Source: Vulcanimicrobiota bacterium (GTDB taxonomy: Bacteria; Vulcanimicrobiota; Vulcanimicrobiia; Vulcanimicrobiales; Vulcanimicrobiaceae). From it: a stretch of 7,589 nt of DNA. Positions 1-7,035 of the stretch are shown here, one piece after another. The position numbers and the translations under genes were made by a program. The notes below the pieces were generated by a model that did no database searches, was not told where the DNA came from, and saw nothing but the letters and a program-made list of their open reading frames with translations. How positions within the stretch are numbered: the stretch's first letter is position 1; each line of letters begins with the position of its first letter. Location: NCBI GenBank assembly GCA_003155175.1, contig PMFP01000092.1:1-7589 (forward strand), given 5' to 3'.

Positions 1-3000
1 CGACGCCGCGCTGGTGCCACGCAGGCAGCGCCAGCAAATAGCGCGCGAGGCGAATTTGCGTCGCGCTGTCGAACGAATCGCTCTGCGCGACGACGTCGCT
101 CAGGAAATCCGAGCGCCGGTCGCCGGACGCCGCCAGCGCCCACAGCATTTCGAAACGCATCTGCGCCTTGCACAACGCGTCGCCACACCACTTCACCCGT
201 TCGGGATTTGCCAGCATTTGTGCGGCGTACGCGGACGCTTTGGCGATCGCTCGAGCGTCGACGCTCGCGCCGTTCGCTCGGCCGAACGCCAGCGCGTCGA
301 GCGCGTAGGCCGAACCGAACGGATCGCTCTCTTCGGCTCCCACGAACGGAGCGAATCCCCCGTCGCCGCGCTGCATCGCGACCAGCCGCTGCGCGCTCGT
401 CGAGCGTTGCGCCACCGCGTCGAACGCCGGCTTGAGATGGTAGCGAGGGCCGATTTTGGCGATCGTCGTCGCAACGATCAAGCGCGACGCGAAATCGTCG
501 GAAAGCGGGAACGGGTCGTCCGTCATCTGGCGGTCGGCGCCGACGGTGAATTGCGGAACGACCGAATTTGCAACCGTGACGCTGAGCGTTCCGCCGGCGC
601 GCAGGTCGAGCGGAATCTGCGCGTGCGAGGTCGTCACGCCGGTCTCGATGACCGATTCGGTCGTCGCACGGTCGCGCACCTCGAACGGGACTTTGAAGGC
701 GTCCGAGATCGCGCCCGCCGTTCCGGTGAACGACACGGTCGTCGGCGCCGGCGTGCCGACGGTCACGGGGAAGCGGTATGCCGCCATCGTTCCGGTGGGC
801 GGCGACTCGTCGGCCCGCGTTGAGGTGGGATCGCCGCTCGCGAAGGCCAGCGCGCCCGAGAGGTTCGCCGCGAGCGAGAGCGTCGCGCTCGTCTGGTCGC
901 GCGAGAGCACGGACGCTCCGAGATCGAATCGGTCGCCGGGCCGCGCGAACTGCGGCAGCAGCGGATTGAGGATCAAGGGTTTGGTCGCGACGAACGTGGC
1001 GTCGTTCGTGCCGAAATGCGCGTCGTCGGTGCCGACGGCCACGGCCATCACGCGCCAGGTCGTCAAGTTGTCCGGAACGGGGATCGTCACCGACGCGTGG
1101 CCCTGCGAATCCGCAACCGCGGTGCCATAGAACGCGAGTTGTTTGAAGATCTCGCGAACGCGCGTGGACGCCGGGCCGCCCAGATAGCCGCCGCCGTAGC
1201 CATAGCCCTTCTCGGCCGGCGCCTTCTGCGTTTGCAGCACGAGGTTCTGGCGGTTGTCGCCGAACCGGGTCGAGATCGGCTGCGCCGCGTAGACGACCTT
1301 GACGAGATCGGGCAGACGGTATCCGGAGAGTTGCAAGATCGCGTCGTCCACCGCCATGGCGACGATCTCGCCGGACGCCGGTTTTCCACCGGCTCCGGTC
1401 AGCGTAAACCCGACGCGCTCGCTCCCGCCTGGCTCGACCGTGGCGCGTTCGGGTGCGATGGCGAGTTTGAGATACCGGTCGGTCACGTCTACGTCGAACG
1501 CCGTCACGCCGACGCGCGAGAGGCTGTCGAGCGAACCGGGTTTCACCGTCGAGAGATTCGGCCCCCGTCGCACGACGACGGCTTCGACCGCCGCATTCGG
1601 CAGCATGTCCGGCGTGATCGGAATGCGAACGGTCGGCGCGCCCTTCACGTCGTGCAACGTAGTTGCGTAGAGCACGTCGTTACGCACCACCGCGACGTAA
1701 ACGTCCGACCGGTCGAACGGCGAGGCGATCAACACCTTCGCAGACTCGCCAACCTTGTACGTCTTCTTGTCCAGGTGGACGTCCACGGTCGTGGTTTGCG
1801 CGCCGCCCCAATCGATGACGCCGGGGCCGAACGCGAAGGCCTGAACGTCCGTCGCACCCGCGTCGCTTTGCGCCCCCGAGAAGTTCGCGCGGATGCGATA
1901 CGGGCCGGGGTCGGGCGGCTTGAGGCTTACGTTGACGGGGCCGCTGCCCGACGTCGCGTCGGCCGTATCCACGGTTGCATACTTGACGGCTTCGTCGGCT
2001 TGATCGCCGCCTTCGACGGTTTGCGTCGCCGAAGTATACGTCATCTTCTGCAGCTCGACGTGGATGCCGCGTCCGGAAATCGCCTTGCCGTCCGCGTCGG
2101 TCACGATCGCGCGGATCGAAAGCGGCGATCCGGCCGAGACCACGCCGTCGGTCGAGAGCCCGATCGTCGCGTCGCCCGGAAGGGCCAAGAACGTGGCGGA
2201 GTCGTCAACGGAGAGATGCGAGACGTCCGTCGCTTGGACGTCCACCGTGTACGTCATGGGGAACGGCAGATCCGCCGGCACGGGCACGTCGAGCGATGCG
2301 GCCCCGTTCTGGTCGAGCGTCAGCGCGCTCTGCGAGACGTCGGTCGTGACCGAGGGCTGTTGCTCGGGCCAGAACCATTGAGGTCCGAACCAGTAATCGT
2401 CCCATCCCTTGGGCGCAAGGCTAGCCGTCTCGCGCGTAACCGTCGCTTGTGCCGTACCGCCCTGCAGCGGCGCTCCGAACAAGTACGCCGCTTTGGCGTT
2501 GGCGCGCACCGACGCGCCCGGCGAGGCCGACGTCTTGTCCAGCGCGAGCGTGAGCGAAAAATTCGGCGGCTTGAATTCGGCGACGCGGAACGTTCCGGTG
2601 ATCACGTTTCCGCTCGAGCCTTTGCCTTCGACCGTGTAATATCCGAGCGCTTGATGCGGGCCGAAGGACAACGGCAGCGAGAGCACGCCGTAGCGATCGC
2701 TCGTCACGGTTTGCAGCGGTTTCGAATTTCCGCTCGGATCTTTGAGATTGATGCGATACGAGGCGTTGCGATCGGCGAGAATCTTGCCGTTCGCTACGTA
2801 GTACGCGATGCCGGTCAGGTGGCCCGATTCGCCCGGCTGGTACATGTCGCGGTCGGGGAAGAGAATTCCGCGCGAGAGCGGCGCGCCGGTCGCCCATCCG
2901 CCGTACACGTCGAAATTGAAGATGCCGCTCCAATCGTAGGTCACCAGCGACGCGTTATCCGAGCCCGACGTCGCGACGACGCCCAGCGACGGCGCCTGGT

Positions 3001-4702
3001 CCGCGGTGCTGCCGGCGTAACAGCGTTCGATATCGACGCCGCGAAGGTCGAGCGTCCCGTCCGTCCCCGTCACGCCGCTCGCGCAGCGCGCCGCCGCGAC
3101 GCCGGGATCCGACGAGATCCGGTAGACCGTCACCGCGACCGCGCCGGCCGCCGCGCCGTCGCTCAAGTGCGCGACGCGAATCATACCGTGCTGCGGGAAC
3201 CACTGCGCGAAAACGCCGAGGTTCGTGAGTTGCACGAGCCCCGTGAGGACGGTCGGGCTCTTCGGATCGATGGCCGCCGAGAAACCGTAGGCCAGCGCGC
3301 CGTACGGGCCGCCCAAAAGGGTTTGAAGCGGGAGGCGCACCACGCTCTGTTTGTTGCGGGGCGCCGTGAGCGCGTGCTGCAGCCATTGCGGCGAGTCCGG
3401 CAGTGCGGTCGCCGGATCGAAGTTGCCGTTCGATTCCAAGAGGCGCAGAACTCCGACGCGCGCCGTTGCCGAGCCGTAGCGGTTGCCAGGCAGGTTCGTC
3501 GCGTACATGTCGAGATCGACCGGCGCGCCCGCGGGAATGACGTTGACGCCCGCCGGTGCCCAGATGCCCGGCGCGAAATCGCTCGTCTTGATCGCGACGC
3601 GCTGCTCGTGACCGAGTGACTGCCCGAACGTGTCCTTTACGCCGGCTCCGACGGTCACGGTATAGCTCGCGTCGGGCTGCAGTTCGTAGGCGTTGATGGA
3701 GATCGCCGAATCGCCGTCGGATACGCTAAATATTGCGCTCGCCGGCGCGGGAGCCGGCGAAATGCCGACCTGGCCGGCGATGGACTTCGGATCGATCGGG
3801 TTGTTGAAGTTCACGACCGGGTCGCCGTCGGCGAAGCGGCCCTGCCCGTTGCCCGCTGCGGGCGGCTGGGTGGGCTGGATCGCGAGCGCGTCGTACGTGC
3901 GAACGCCGCCGGTGAAGCTCGCGACGGTCGGCACGTTCCCGTTTGCCGGAACGACGCCGGGGGCGATTCGCAGCTCGTACGTCGTCGCCGTCCGCAGCGC
4001 TCGCTGCGGCTTGAGGTCGTACGCCCAATTCTTGAGCGAGGGATCGAACTGTTCTTGCGAGCCGGAACCGGGATACGGCGTCGGCTGCTTCTCGAGCGTC
4101 GCATCGAGCGGGACGGTGTCGCCCCCGCCCGTCAGCGTGGCGTGGGCTGAAAGCGAGGCCGGATCCACCTGAGCGTTGGCGTTGACGGTAATGGTCGGAT
4201 TGAGCCCCGACGGCTGCGGCGTTGAGCCGTCCTGCGGCTTGAGGTCGGGAAGGTCCGTGAACGCCAGCGCGTCGGTCTGAAACGTCCACGAAACGTCTTG
4301 CGGGAGCGCATCGCCGTCCAAGTCGCGCAGCCCCGAACTCATGGTCACGCGCACGCGGGTGCCGACTGGGAGTGCCTGCGCGGCCACGAATCCGACCATG
4401 CGCGGGGTAAGCACCACGAATTTCCCGGCCAGAGCCGGCGTCATCGAGAAGTGGGAGAGCACGTCCGCGGGACCGTCGCCCTCGAGCGCCTCGACCTTGC
4501 TGACCGGTTTGGCGAAGATGACGCGGACCTGCGCAAGTGATTGCGCGTTTGCGGTCGGGGAGATCGAGGAAATCCAGGCCGGCAGGACCGGCTTGGGCAG
4601 CGCGCTCACGCCGGCGAGGGGCTGTGGCCCGGTCGCGGTGTTGCAACCCGTGGCCAGTGCACAGGCGCCGGCCAAGAAAACCCACGCGAACCTGAAACGC
4701 AC
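1..4702 (-). CDS. Bacterial alpha-2-macroglobulin family protein, probable lipoprotein, YfhM-like but lacking the thioester (3' end outside window)
   Basis: Large cell-envelope protein of the A2M family, whose members entrap proteases that cut an exposed bait segment. The frame is open from GTG at 4702 to the left edge (1567 codons, no stop), so the C-terminus is missing. The start is supported by AGGAG six bases upstream and an immediate signal peptide. Domains in order: signal and Cys20; three Ig-like (SbsA/Big_5-type) domains at about 44-143, 150-260 and 285-385; macroglobulin domains from about 490; an MG2-like motif YQPGES at 621-626; bait-region domain with VDDAILQLSGY ending at 1128; Gly/Tyr-rich bait-like stretch 1165-1176; A2M domain about 1188-1280 with PVPDNLTTWRVMAVA from 1208; thioester-type helical domain from about 1390, with MQRGDGGF at 1443-1450. 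The thioester motif CxEQ is replaced by L1400-S-D-D1403. E. coli YfhM is about 1650 residues; this protein should be longer. Family assignment is very secure; trapping activity without the thioester is uncertain. Confidence 0.95.
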   Translation of the reverse strand, partial: MRFRFAWVFLAGACALATGCNTATGPQPLAGVSALPKPVLPAWISSISPTANAQSLAQVRVIFAKPVSKVEALEGDGPADVLSHFSMTPALAGKFVVLTPRMVGFVAAQALPVGTRVRVTMSSGLRDLDGDALPQDVSWTFQTDALAFTDLPDLKPQDGSTPQPSGLNPTITVNANAQVDPASLSAHATLTGGGDTVPLDATLEKQPTPYPGSGSQEQFDPSLKNWAYDLKPQRALRTATTYELRIAPGVVPANGNVPTVASFTGGVRTYDALAIQPTQPPAAGNGQGRFADGDPVVNFNNPIDPKSIAGQVGISPAPAPASAIFSVSDGDSAISINAYELQPDASYTVTVGAGVKDTFGQSLGHEQRVAIKTSDFAPGIWAPAGVNVIPAGAPVDLDMYATNLPGNRYGSATARVGVLRLLESNGNFDPATALPDSPQWLQHALTAPRNKQSVVRLPLQTLLGGPYGALAYGFSAAIDPKSPTVLTGLVQLTNLGVFAQWFPQHGMIRVAHLSDGAAAGAVAVTVYRISSDPGVAAARCASGVTGTDGTLDLRGVDIERCYAGSTADQAPSLGVVATSGSDNASLVTYDWSGIFNFDVYGGWATGAPLSRGILFPDRDMYQPGESGHLTGIAYYVANGKILADRNASYRINLKDPSGNSKPLQTVTSDRYGVLSLPLSFGPHQALGYYTVEGKGSSGNVITGTFRVAEFKPPNFSLTLALDKTSASPGASVRANAKAAYLFGAPLQGGTAQATVTRETASLAPKGWDDYWFGPQWFWPEQQPSVTTDVSQSALTLDQNGAASLDVPVPADLPFPMTYTVDVQATDVSHLSVDDSATFLALPGDATIGLSTDGVVSAGSPLSIRAIVTDADGKAISGRGIHVELQKMTYTSATQTVEGGDQADEAVKYATVDTADATSGSGPVNVSLKPPDPGPYRIRANFSGAQSDAGATDVQAFAFGPGVIDWGGAQTTTVDVHLDKKTYKVGESAKVLIASPFDRSDVYVAVVRNDVLYATTLHDVKGAPTVRIPITPDMLPNAAVEAVVVRRGPNLSTVKPGSLDSLSRVGVTAFDVDVTDRYLKLAIAPERATVEPGGSERVGFTLTGAGGKPASGEIVAMAVDDAILQLSGYRLPDLVKVVYAAQPISTRFGDNRQNLVLQTQKAPAEKGYGYGGGYLGGPASTRVREIFKQLAFYGTAVADSQGHASVTIPVPDNLTTWRVMAVAVGTDDAHFGTNDATFVATKPLILNPLLPQFARPGDRFDLGASVLSRDQTSATLSLAANLSGALAFASGDPTSTRADESPPTGTMAAYRFPVTVGTPAPTTVSFTGTAGAISDAFKVPFEVRDRATTESVIETGVTTSHAQIPLDLRAGGTLSVTVANSVVPQFTVGADRQMTDDPFPLSDDFASRLIVATTIAKIGPRYHLKPAFDAVAQRSTSAQRLVAMQRGDGGFAPFVGAEESDPFGSAYALDALAFGRANGASVDARAIAKASAYAAQMLANPERVKWCGDALCKAQMRFEMLWALAASGDRRSDFLSDVVAQSDSFDSATQIRLARYLLALPAWHQRGV
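479..514 (-). other. Degenerate thioester site of the A2M protein
   Basis: Codons for residues 1397-1408 read P-F-P-L-S-D-D-F-A-S-R-L. In thioester-containing bacterial A2Ms the matching stretch is of the form P-Y-G-C-x-E-Q-T-x-S-R-L. The flanking Pro, aromatic, Ser-Arg-Leu positions are kept without gaps, while Cys becomes Leu1400, Glu becomes Asp1402 and Gln becomes Asp1403. No Cys-Gln thioester can form. I read these codons individually and the frame is the same as at the start codon. Confidence 0.88.
4643..4702 (-). other. Signal peptide of the A2M protein with an atypical lipobox
   Basis: The first 20 codons give a short basic start (Arg2, Arg4), a hydrophobic core from about residue 6 to 17, then Ala17-Thr18-Gly19-Cys20. 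This resembles a signal peptidase II site with Cys20 as the lipidated residue, as in characterised bacterial A2Ms. Position -3 is Ala instead of the usual Leu/Val/Ile, so lipidation is likely rather than certain. The residue after the cysteine is Asn, not Asp, so under the E. coli rule there would be no inner-membrane retention signal. Confidence 0.7.
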
Positions 4703-4708
4703 CGCGAA

Positions 4709-4713
4709 CTCCT
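4709..4713 (-). promoter_or_regulatory. Ribosome binding site for the A2M gene
   Basis: The minus strand reads AGGAG, then six bases (TTCGCG), then GTG at 4702. This good match and spacing select the GTG start, which is also directly followed by a signal peptide. Confidence 0.85.
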
Positions 4714-4727
4714 AACGGCAGCAACGC

Positions 4728-4743
4728 ACGACGTTTGCGTCGT
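4728..4743. repeat. Perfect 6+6 bp inverted repeat in the divergent spacer
   Basis: ACGACG (4728-4733) and CGTCGT (4738-4743) are exact reverse complements separated by TTTG. The centre lies within about three bases of the midpoint of the spacer. It could be an operator for a dimeric regulator acting on both genes. In CG-rich DNA a repeat this short can also arise by chance, and no known operator is recognised. Confidence 0.4.
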
Positions 4744-4750
4744 AAGATAC

Positions 4751-4755
4751 GAGGA
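4751..4755 (+). promoter_or_regulatory. Ribosome binding site deciding the pbpC start
   Basis: GAGGA followed by six bases (ACGATC) and GTG at 4762. This selects GTG 4762 over the in-frame TTG at 4735, which has no Shine-Dalgarno sequence in front of it and would put the ribosome binding site inside the coding region. Confidence 0.8.
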
Positions 4756-4761
4756 ACGATC

Positions 4762-6993
4762 GTGGTACTCTTCTCTCGCTACGCGATCGCGCTTGCCGCG
4801 GCCGCACTTTTAGCGTTTTACGCAGCCGGAATCGACGTGCGGCGGTTGCCGGCGCCCCCCGCCGCGGTGACGTTCCTAGACCGGACCGGCGCACCGCTGG
4901 GCACCGTCCTGGCATCGGACTCCACGCACGCCGTCGCCGTGCCGCTGGATCGCGTCTCTCCCTGGTTTCTCGAAGCGATTCTCGCGGCCGAAGACGGGCG
5001 CTTTCAACGCCACGGAGCGGTGGACGTGCGTTCGCTCGCGCGCGCGGCGCGCGATTACGCAGTCTACGGGCAAGCGCGCAGCGGTGGCTCGACCATCGCG
5101 ATGCAGTTGGCGCGCCTCCTGCACCCCACGCCCAGCACGCTGCGCGGAAAGCTGCTGCAGATCGTGGAGGCCGAACGGATTGCGATCCGCTCGCCCAAGG
5201 ACGCGATTCTCGAAGCTTACGTCAATCGCGTGCCGATGGGCGGCAACGTCTACGGCGTCGAGGCGGCGGCGCGCACGTATTTCGGCGAACCGGCGAGCGA
5301 TCTCGATCTGGCGCAGGCCTCGCTGCTGGCCGCGATTCCGAACGACCCGGCGCACCTGACGCCCGATGGCGGCTCGCGCGGCCTGCGCGAGCGGCAACGG
5401 TACGTCCTCGATCGCATGGTCGCGCTCGGCGACGTCACGCGAGCGCAAGCCGGAGCCGCGCTAACCGAAACGCTGCGGCCGCGCCGCCACGACGCCGGCA
5501 TCGGCGACGCCGCCCACGCGCTGTTCTTTCTGTATCCGCGCGTGACCGGCGCGGGGCGCGTGCGGACGACCATCGATCGCGAGCTGCAGCGTTTCGTGCA
5601 GGCGCAGACGCAAGCGGTCGTCGACGCGCTCTCGGCGTTTCACGTTACCGACGCGGCGGTACTGGTCGTAGACAACCGCAACGGCGACGTGCTGGCCTAC
5701 GTCGGGTCGCCCGACTATTTCTCCGACGCGGCGCTGGGCCGCAACGACGGCGTGCAAGCGCTCCGCCAGCCGGGCTCGTCCCTCAAGCCCTTCACCTACG
5801 AACTCGCGCTCGAACGCGGAACGATTCGCTCGACGTCCATTTTGCCCGACGTTCCCGCGACGTACGCGATTCCCGGCGGCAAGCTCTACCAGCCCGCCGA
5901 CTACAGCGGCCGCTTCAACGGCCCCGTGCGCGTGCGGTACGCGCTCGCCAACTCGCTCAACCTTCCCGCCGTGCACGTGCTCTCCGAACTCGGCCTCGAG
6001 CCGCTCCTCGACCGGCTGCACGACCTCGGCTTCGTGCACTTGACCCGGCCGGCGTCCTTCTACGGCTTGGGTCTCACGCTGGGCGGCGGCGAGGTGACGC
6101 TGTGGGAGTTGGCGCACGCCTACACGACCGTCGCGCGCGAGGGATCCGCGATTCCATTGCGCCTGATCGACGACGGGACCGGGCCGGGCGCGACGCGCGT
6201 CGGCGATCCGTCAACCTGGTCGCTCGTGACCGACATGCTGGCCGATCCGCACGCGCGCGAGCGTTCCTTCGGCCATCACTCCGTTCTGGACTTGCCGTTC
6301 GACGCGGCGGTCAAGACCGGTACCTCGTCCGACTTTCGCGACACGTGGACGGTCGGATTCACGCGAGACTACACCGTCGCCGTCTGGGTCGGGAATTTCG
6401 ACGGCAGCGCGATGCGCGGCATCTCCGGCGTGACGGGTGCGGGGCCGCTCTGGAATCGCATCATGCTCCACCTGCACGAGAAGAGAGAACCCGAGTCGCT
6501 GCCTGCGCCCGCCGGATTCGTCGCGACGACGATCTGCGCGACGACCGGTCACGCCCCGCAGCGAAACTGTCCGGCAGTCGTTCGCGAGTGGGTGCGCCCC
6601 GCCGACCTTGCGGACGTGCGCCGTCCGATCGCGCAGCAACTCGGCCATGAATACGACGCGTGGGTCGCGCTGCAACCCGCCGGGCCGAGCTCCGGAACGC
6701 TTCGCATCGTGTTTCCGCACGACGGAGACGTGTTCGTCCGAAATCCCGCGGCGAATGCATTGCAAGCCGGCGAACAGCAAATCGCGCTCCGCGCGGCCGG
6801 TGGACGACACGCCGTGCGCTGGAGCGTGGACGGACGCCAACTCGCGCCCGATTCCGAAGGCGTCGCTTTTCTGCCGGTGCGCTTGGGCAGTTGGACGATC
6901 GTCGCCAGCGACGGACGAAGCAGCGACCGCGTTACGGTCCGCGTGGAACCGCCGGCAATCGGCGAGCGACCGGGTTTCACGCGCCGTCCATAA
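4762..6993 (+). CDS. pbpC: Penicillin-binding protein 1C, bifunctional peptidoglycan glycosyltransferase/transpeptidase
   Basis: Class A PBP, a membrane-anchored enzyme that polymerises lipid II into glycan strands and has a transpeptidase domain that cross-links stem peptides. The 743-residue product (start GTG 4762) has one N-terminal membrane anchor at about 7-24. The GT51 domain follows: AAEDGRF with catalytic Glu77, GGSTIAMQLAR at 108-118, and ILEAYVNRV with the second glutamate Glu151. The transpeptidase domain has all three motifs: PGSSLKPF with nucleophile Ser339 and Lys342, SLN at 398-400, and KTGT at 518-521. Cys592 and Cys603 form the C-x10-C pair typical of PBP1C, and residues from 647 match the C-terminal BiPBP_C domain. 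Length and order are normal for PBP1C, and every catalytic residue is present. The partner A2M gene is divergent, not upstream in tandem as in E. coli. A metallopeptidase gene follows after 42 bases on the same strand. Confidence 0.96.
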   Translation: MVLFSRYAIALAAAALLAFYAAGIDVRRLPAPPAAVTFLDRTGAPLGTVLASDSTHAVAVPLDRVSPWFLEAILAAEDGRFQRHGAVDVRSLARAARDYAVYGQARSGGSTIAMQLARLLHPTPSTLRGKLLQIVEAERIAIRSPKDAILEAYVNRVPMGGNVYGVEAAARTYFGEPASDLDLAQASLLAAIPNDPAHLTPDGGSRGLRERQRYVLDRMVALGDVTRAQAGAALTETLRPRRHDAGIGDAAHALFFLYPRVTGAGRVRTTIDRELQRFVQAQTQAVVDALSAFHVTDAAVLVVDNRNGDVLAYVGSPDYFSDAALGRNDGVQALRQPGSSLKPFTYELALERGTIRSTSILPDVPATYAIPGGKLYQPADYSGRFNGPVRVRYALANSLNLPAVHVLSELGLEPLLDRLHDLGFVHLTRPASFYGLGLTLGGGEVTLWELAHAYTTVAREGSAIPLRLIDDGTGPGATRVGDPSTWSLVTDMLADPHARERSFGHHSVLDLPFDAAVKTGTSSDFRDTWTVGFTRDYTVAVWVGNFDGSAMRGISGVTGAGPLWNRIMLHLHEKREPESLPAPAGFVATTICATTGHAPQRNCPAVVREWVRPADLADVRRPIAQQLGHEYDAWVALQPAGPSSGTLRIVFPHDGDVFVRNPAANALQAGEQQIALRAAGGRHAVRWSVDGRQLAPDSEGVAFLPVRLGSWTIVASDGRSSDRVTVRVEPPAIGERPGFTRRP

Positions 6994-7035
6994 CGTAGCG
7001 ACGCTCCGTTCATCCGAGCGCCGCATGCTCCGTAC
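6994..7035 (+). other. Gap between pbpC and the metallopeptidase gene
   Basis: These 42 bases contain no T-tract terminator. The only hairpin-like element is CGCTC (7002-7006) with GAGCG (7016-7020), whose stem is too short to call a terminator. Transcription from pbpC into the next gene is therefore plausible. No strong Shine-Dalgarno sequence is seen before GTG 7036. Confidence 0.5.

Larger units (their letters stand above)
4703..4761. promoter_or_regulatory. Divergent 59-base spacer between the A2M gene and pbpC
   Basis: The two start codons face away from each other with only 59 bases between them, including both ribosome binding sites. Promoters for both genes must lie here or extend into the opposite gene's first codons, so their transcription is probably physically linked. 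I could not identify convincing -35/-10 pairs on either strand. A 16-base inverted repeat sits near the middle of the spacer. Confidence 0.6.

Noticed and set aside
1016..3619. Very long plus-strand open frame (867 codons) opposite the A2M gene
   Set aside because: Its product is Arg/Asp/Val-rich with no recognisable domain, and it lies antisense to a frame carrying A2M motifs from end to end. Long antisense frames are expected in high-GC coding DNA.
3726..4724. Minus-strand open frame starting at 4724, upstream of the A2M start
   Set aside because: It is in a different frame from the A2M motifs, is Arg-rich and featureless, and overlaps the well-supported A2M reading frame and its ribosome binding site.
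4743..4749. TAAGAT (plus) or TATCTT (minus) as a -10 box
   Set aside because: Each matches only four of six consensus bases and lacks a plausible -35 at 17 bases. The plus-strand one would place the transcript start at the ribosome binding site.
4735..4761. TTG at 4735 as the pbpC start, adding nine residues
   Set aside because: No Shine-Dalgarno sequence precedes it, while GTG 4762 has GAGGA at ideal spacing. The extension adds no recognised feature.
7002..7020. CGCTC/GAGCG inverted repeat as a terminator after pbpC
   Set aside because: The stem is only five base pairs with a nine-base loop and no T-tract.
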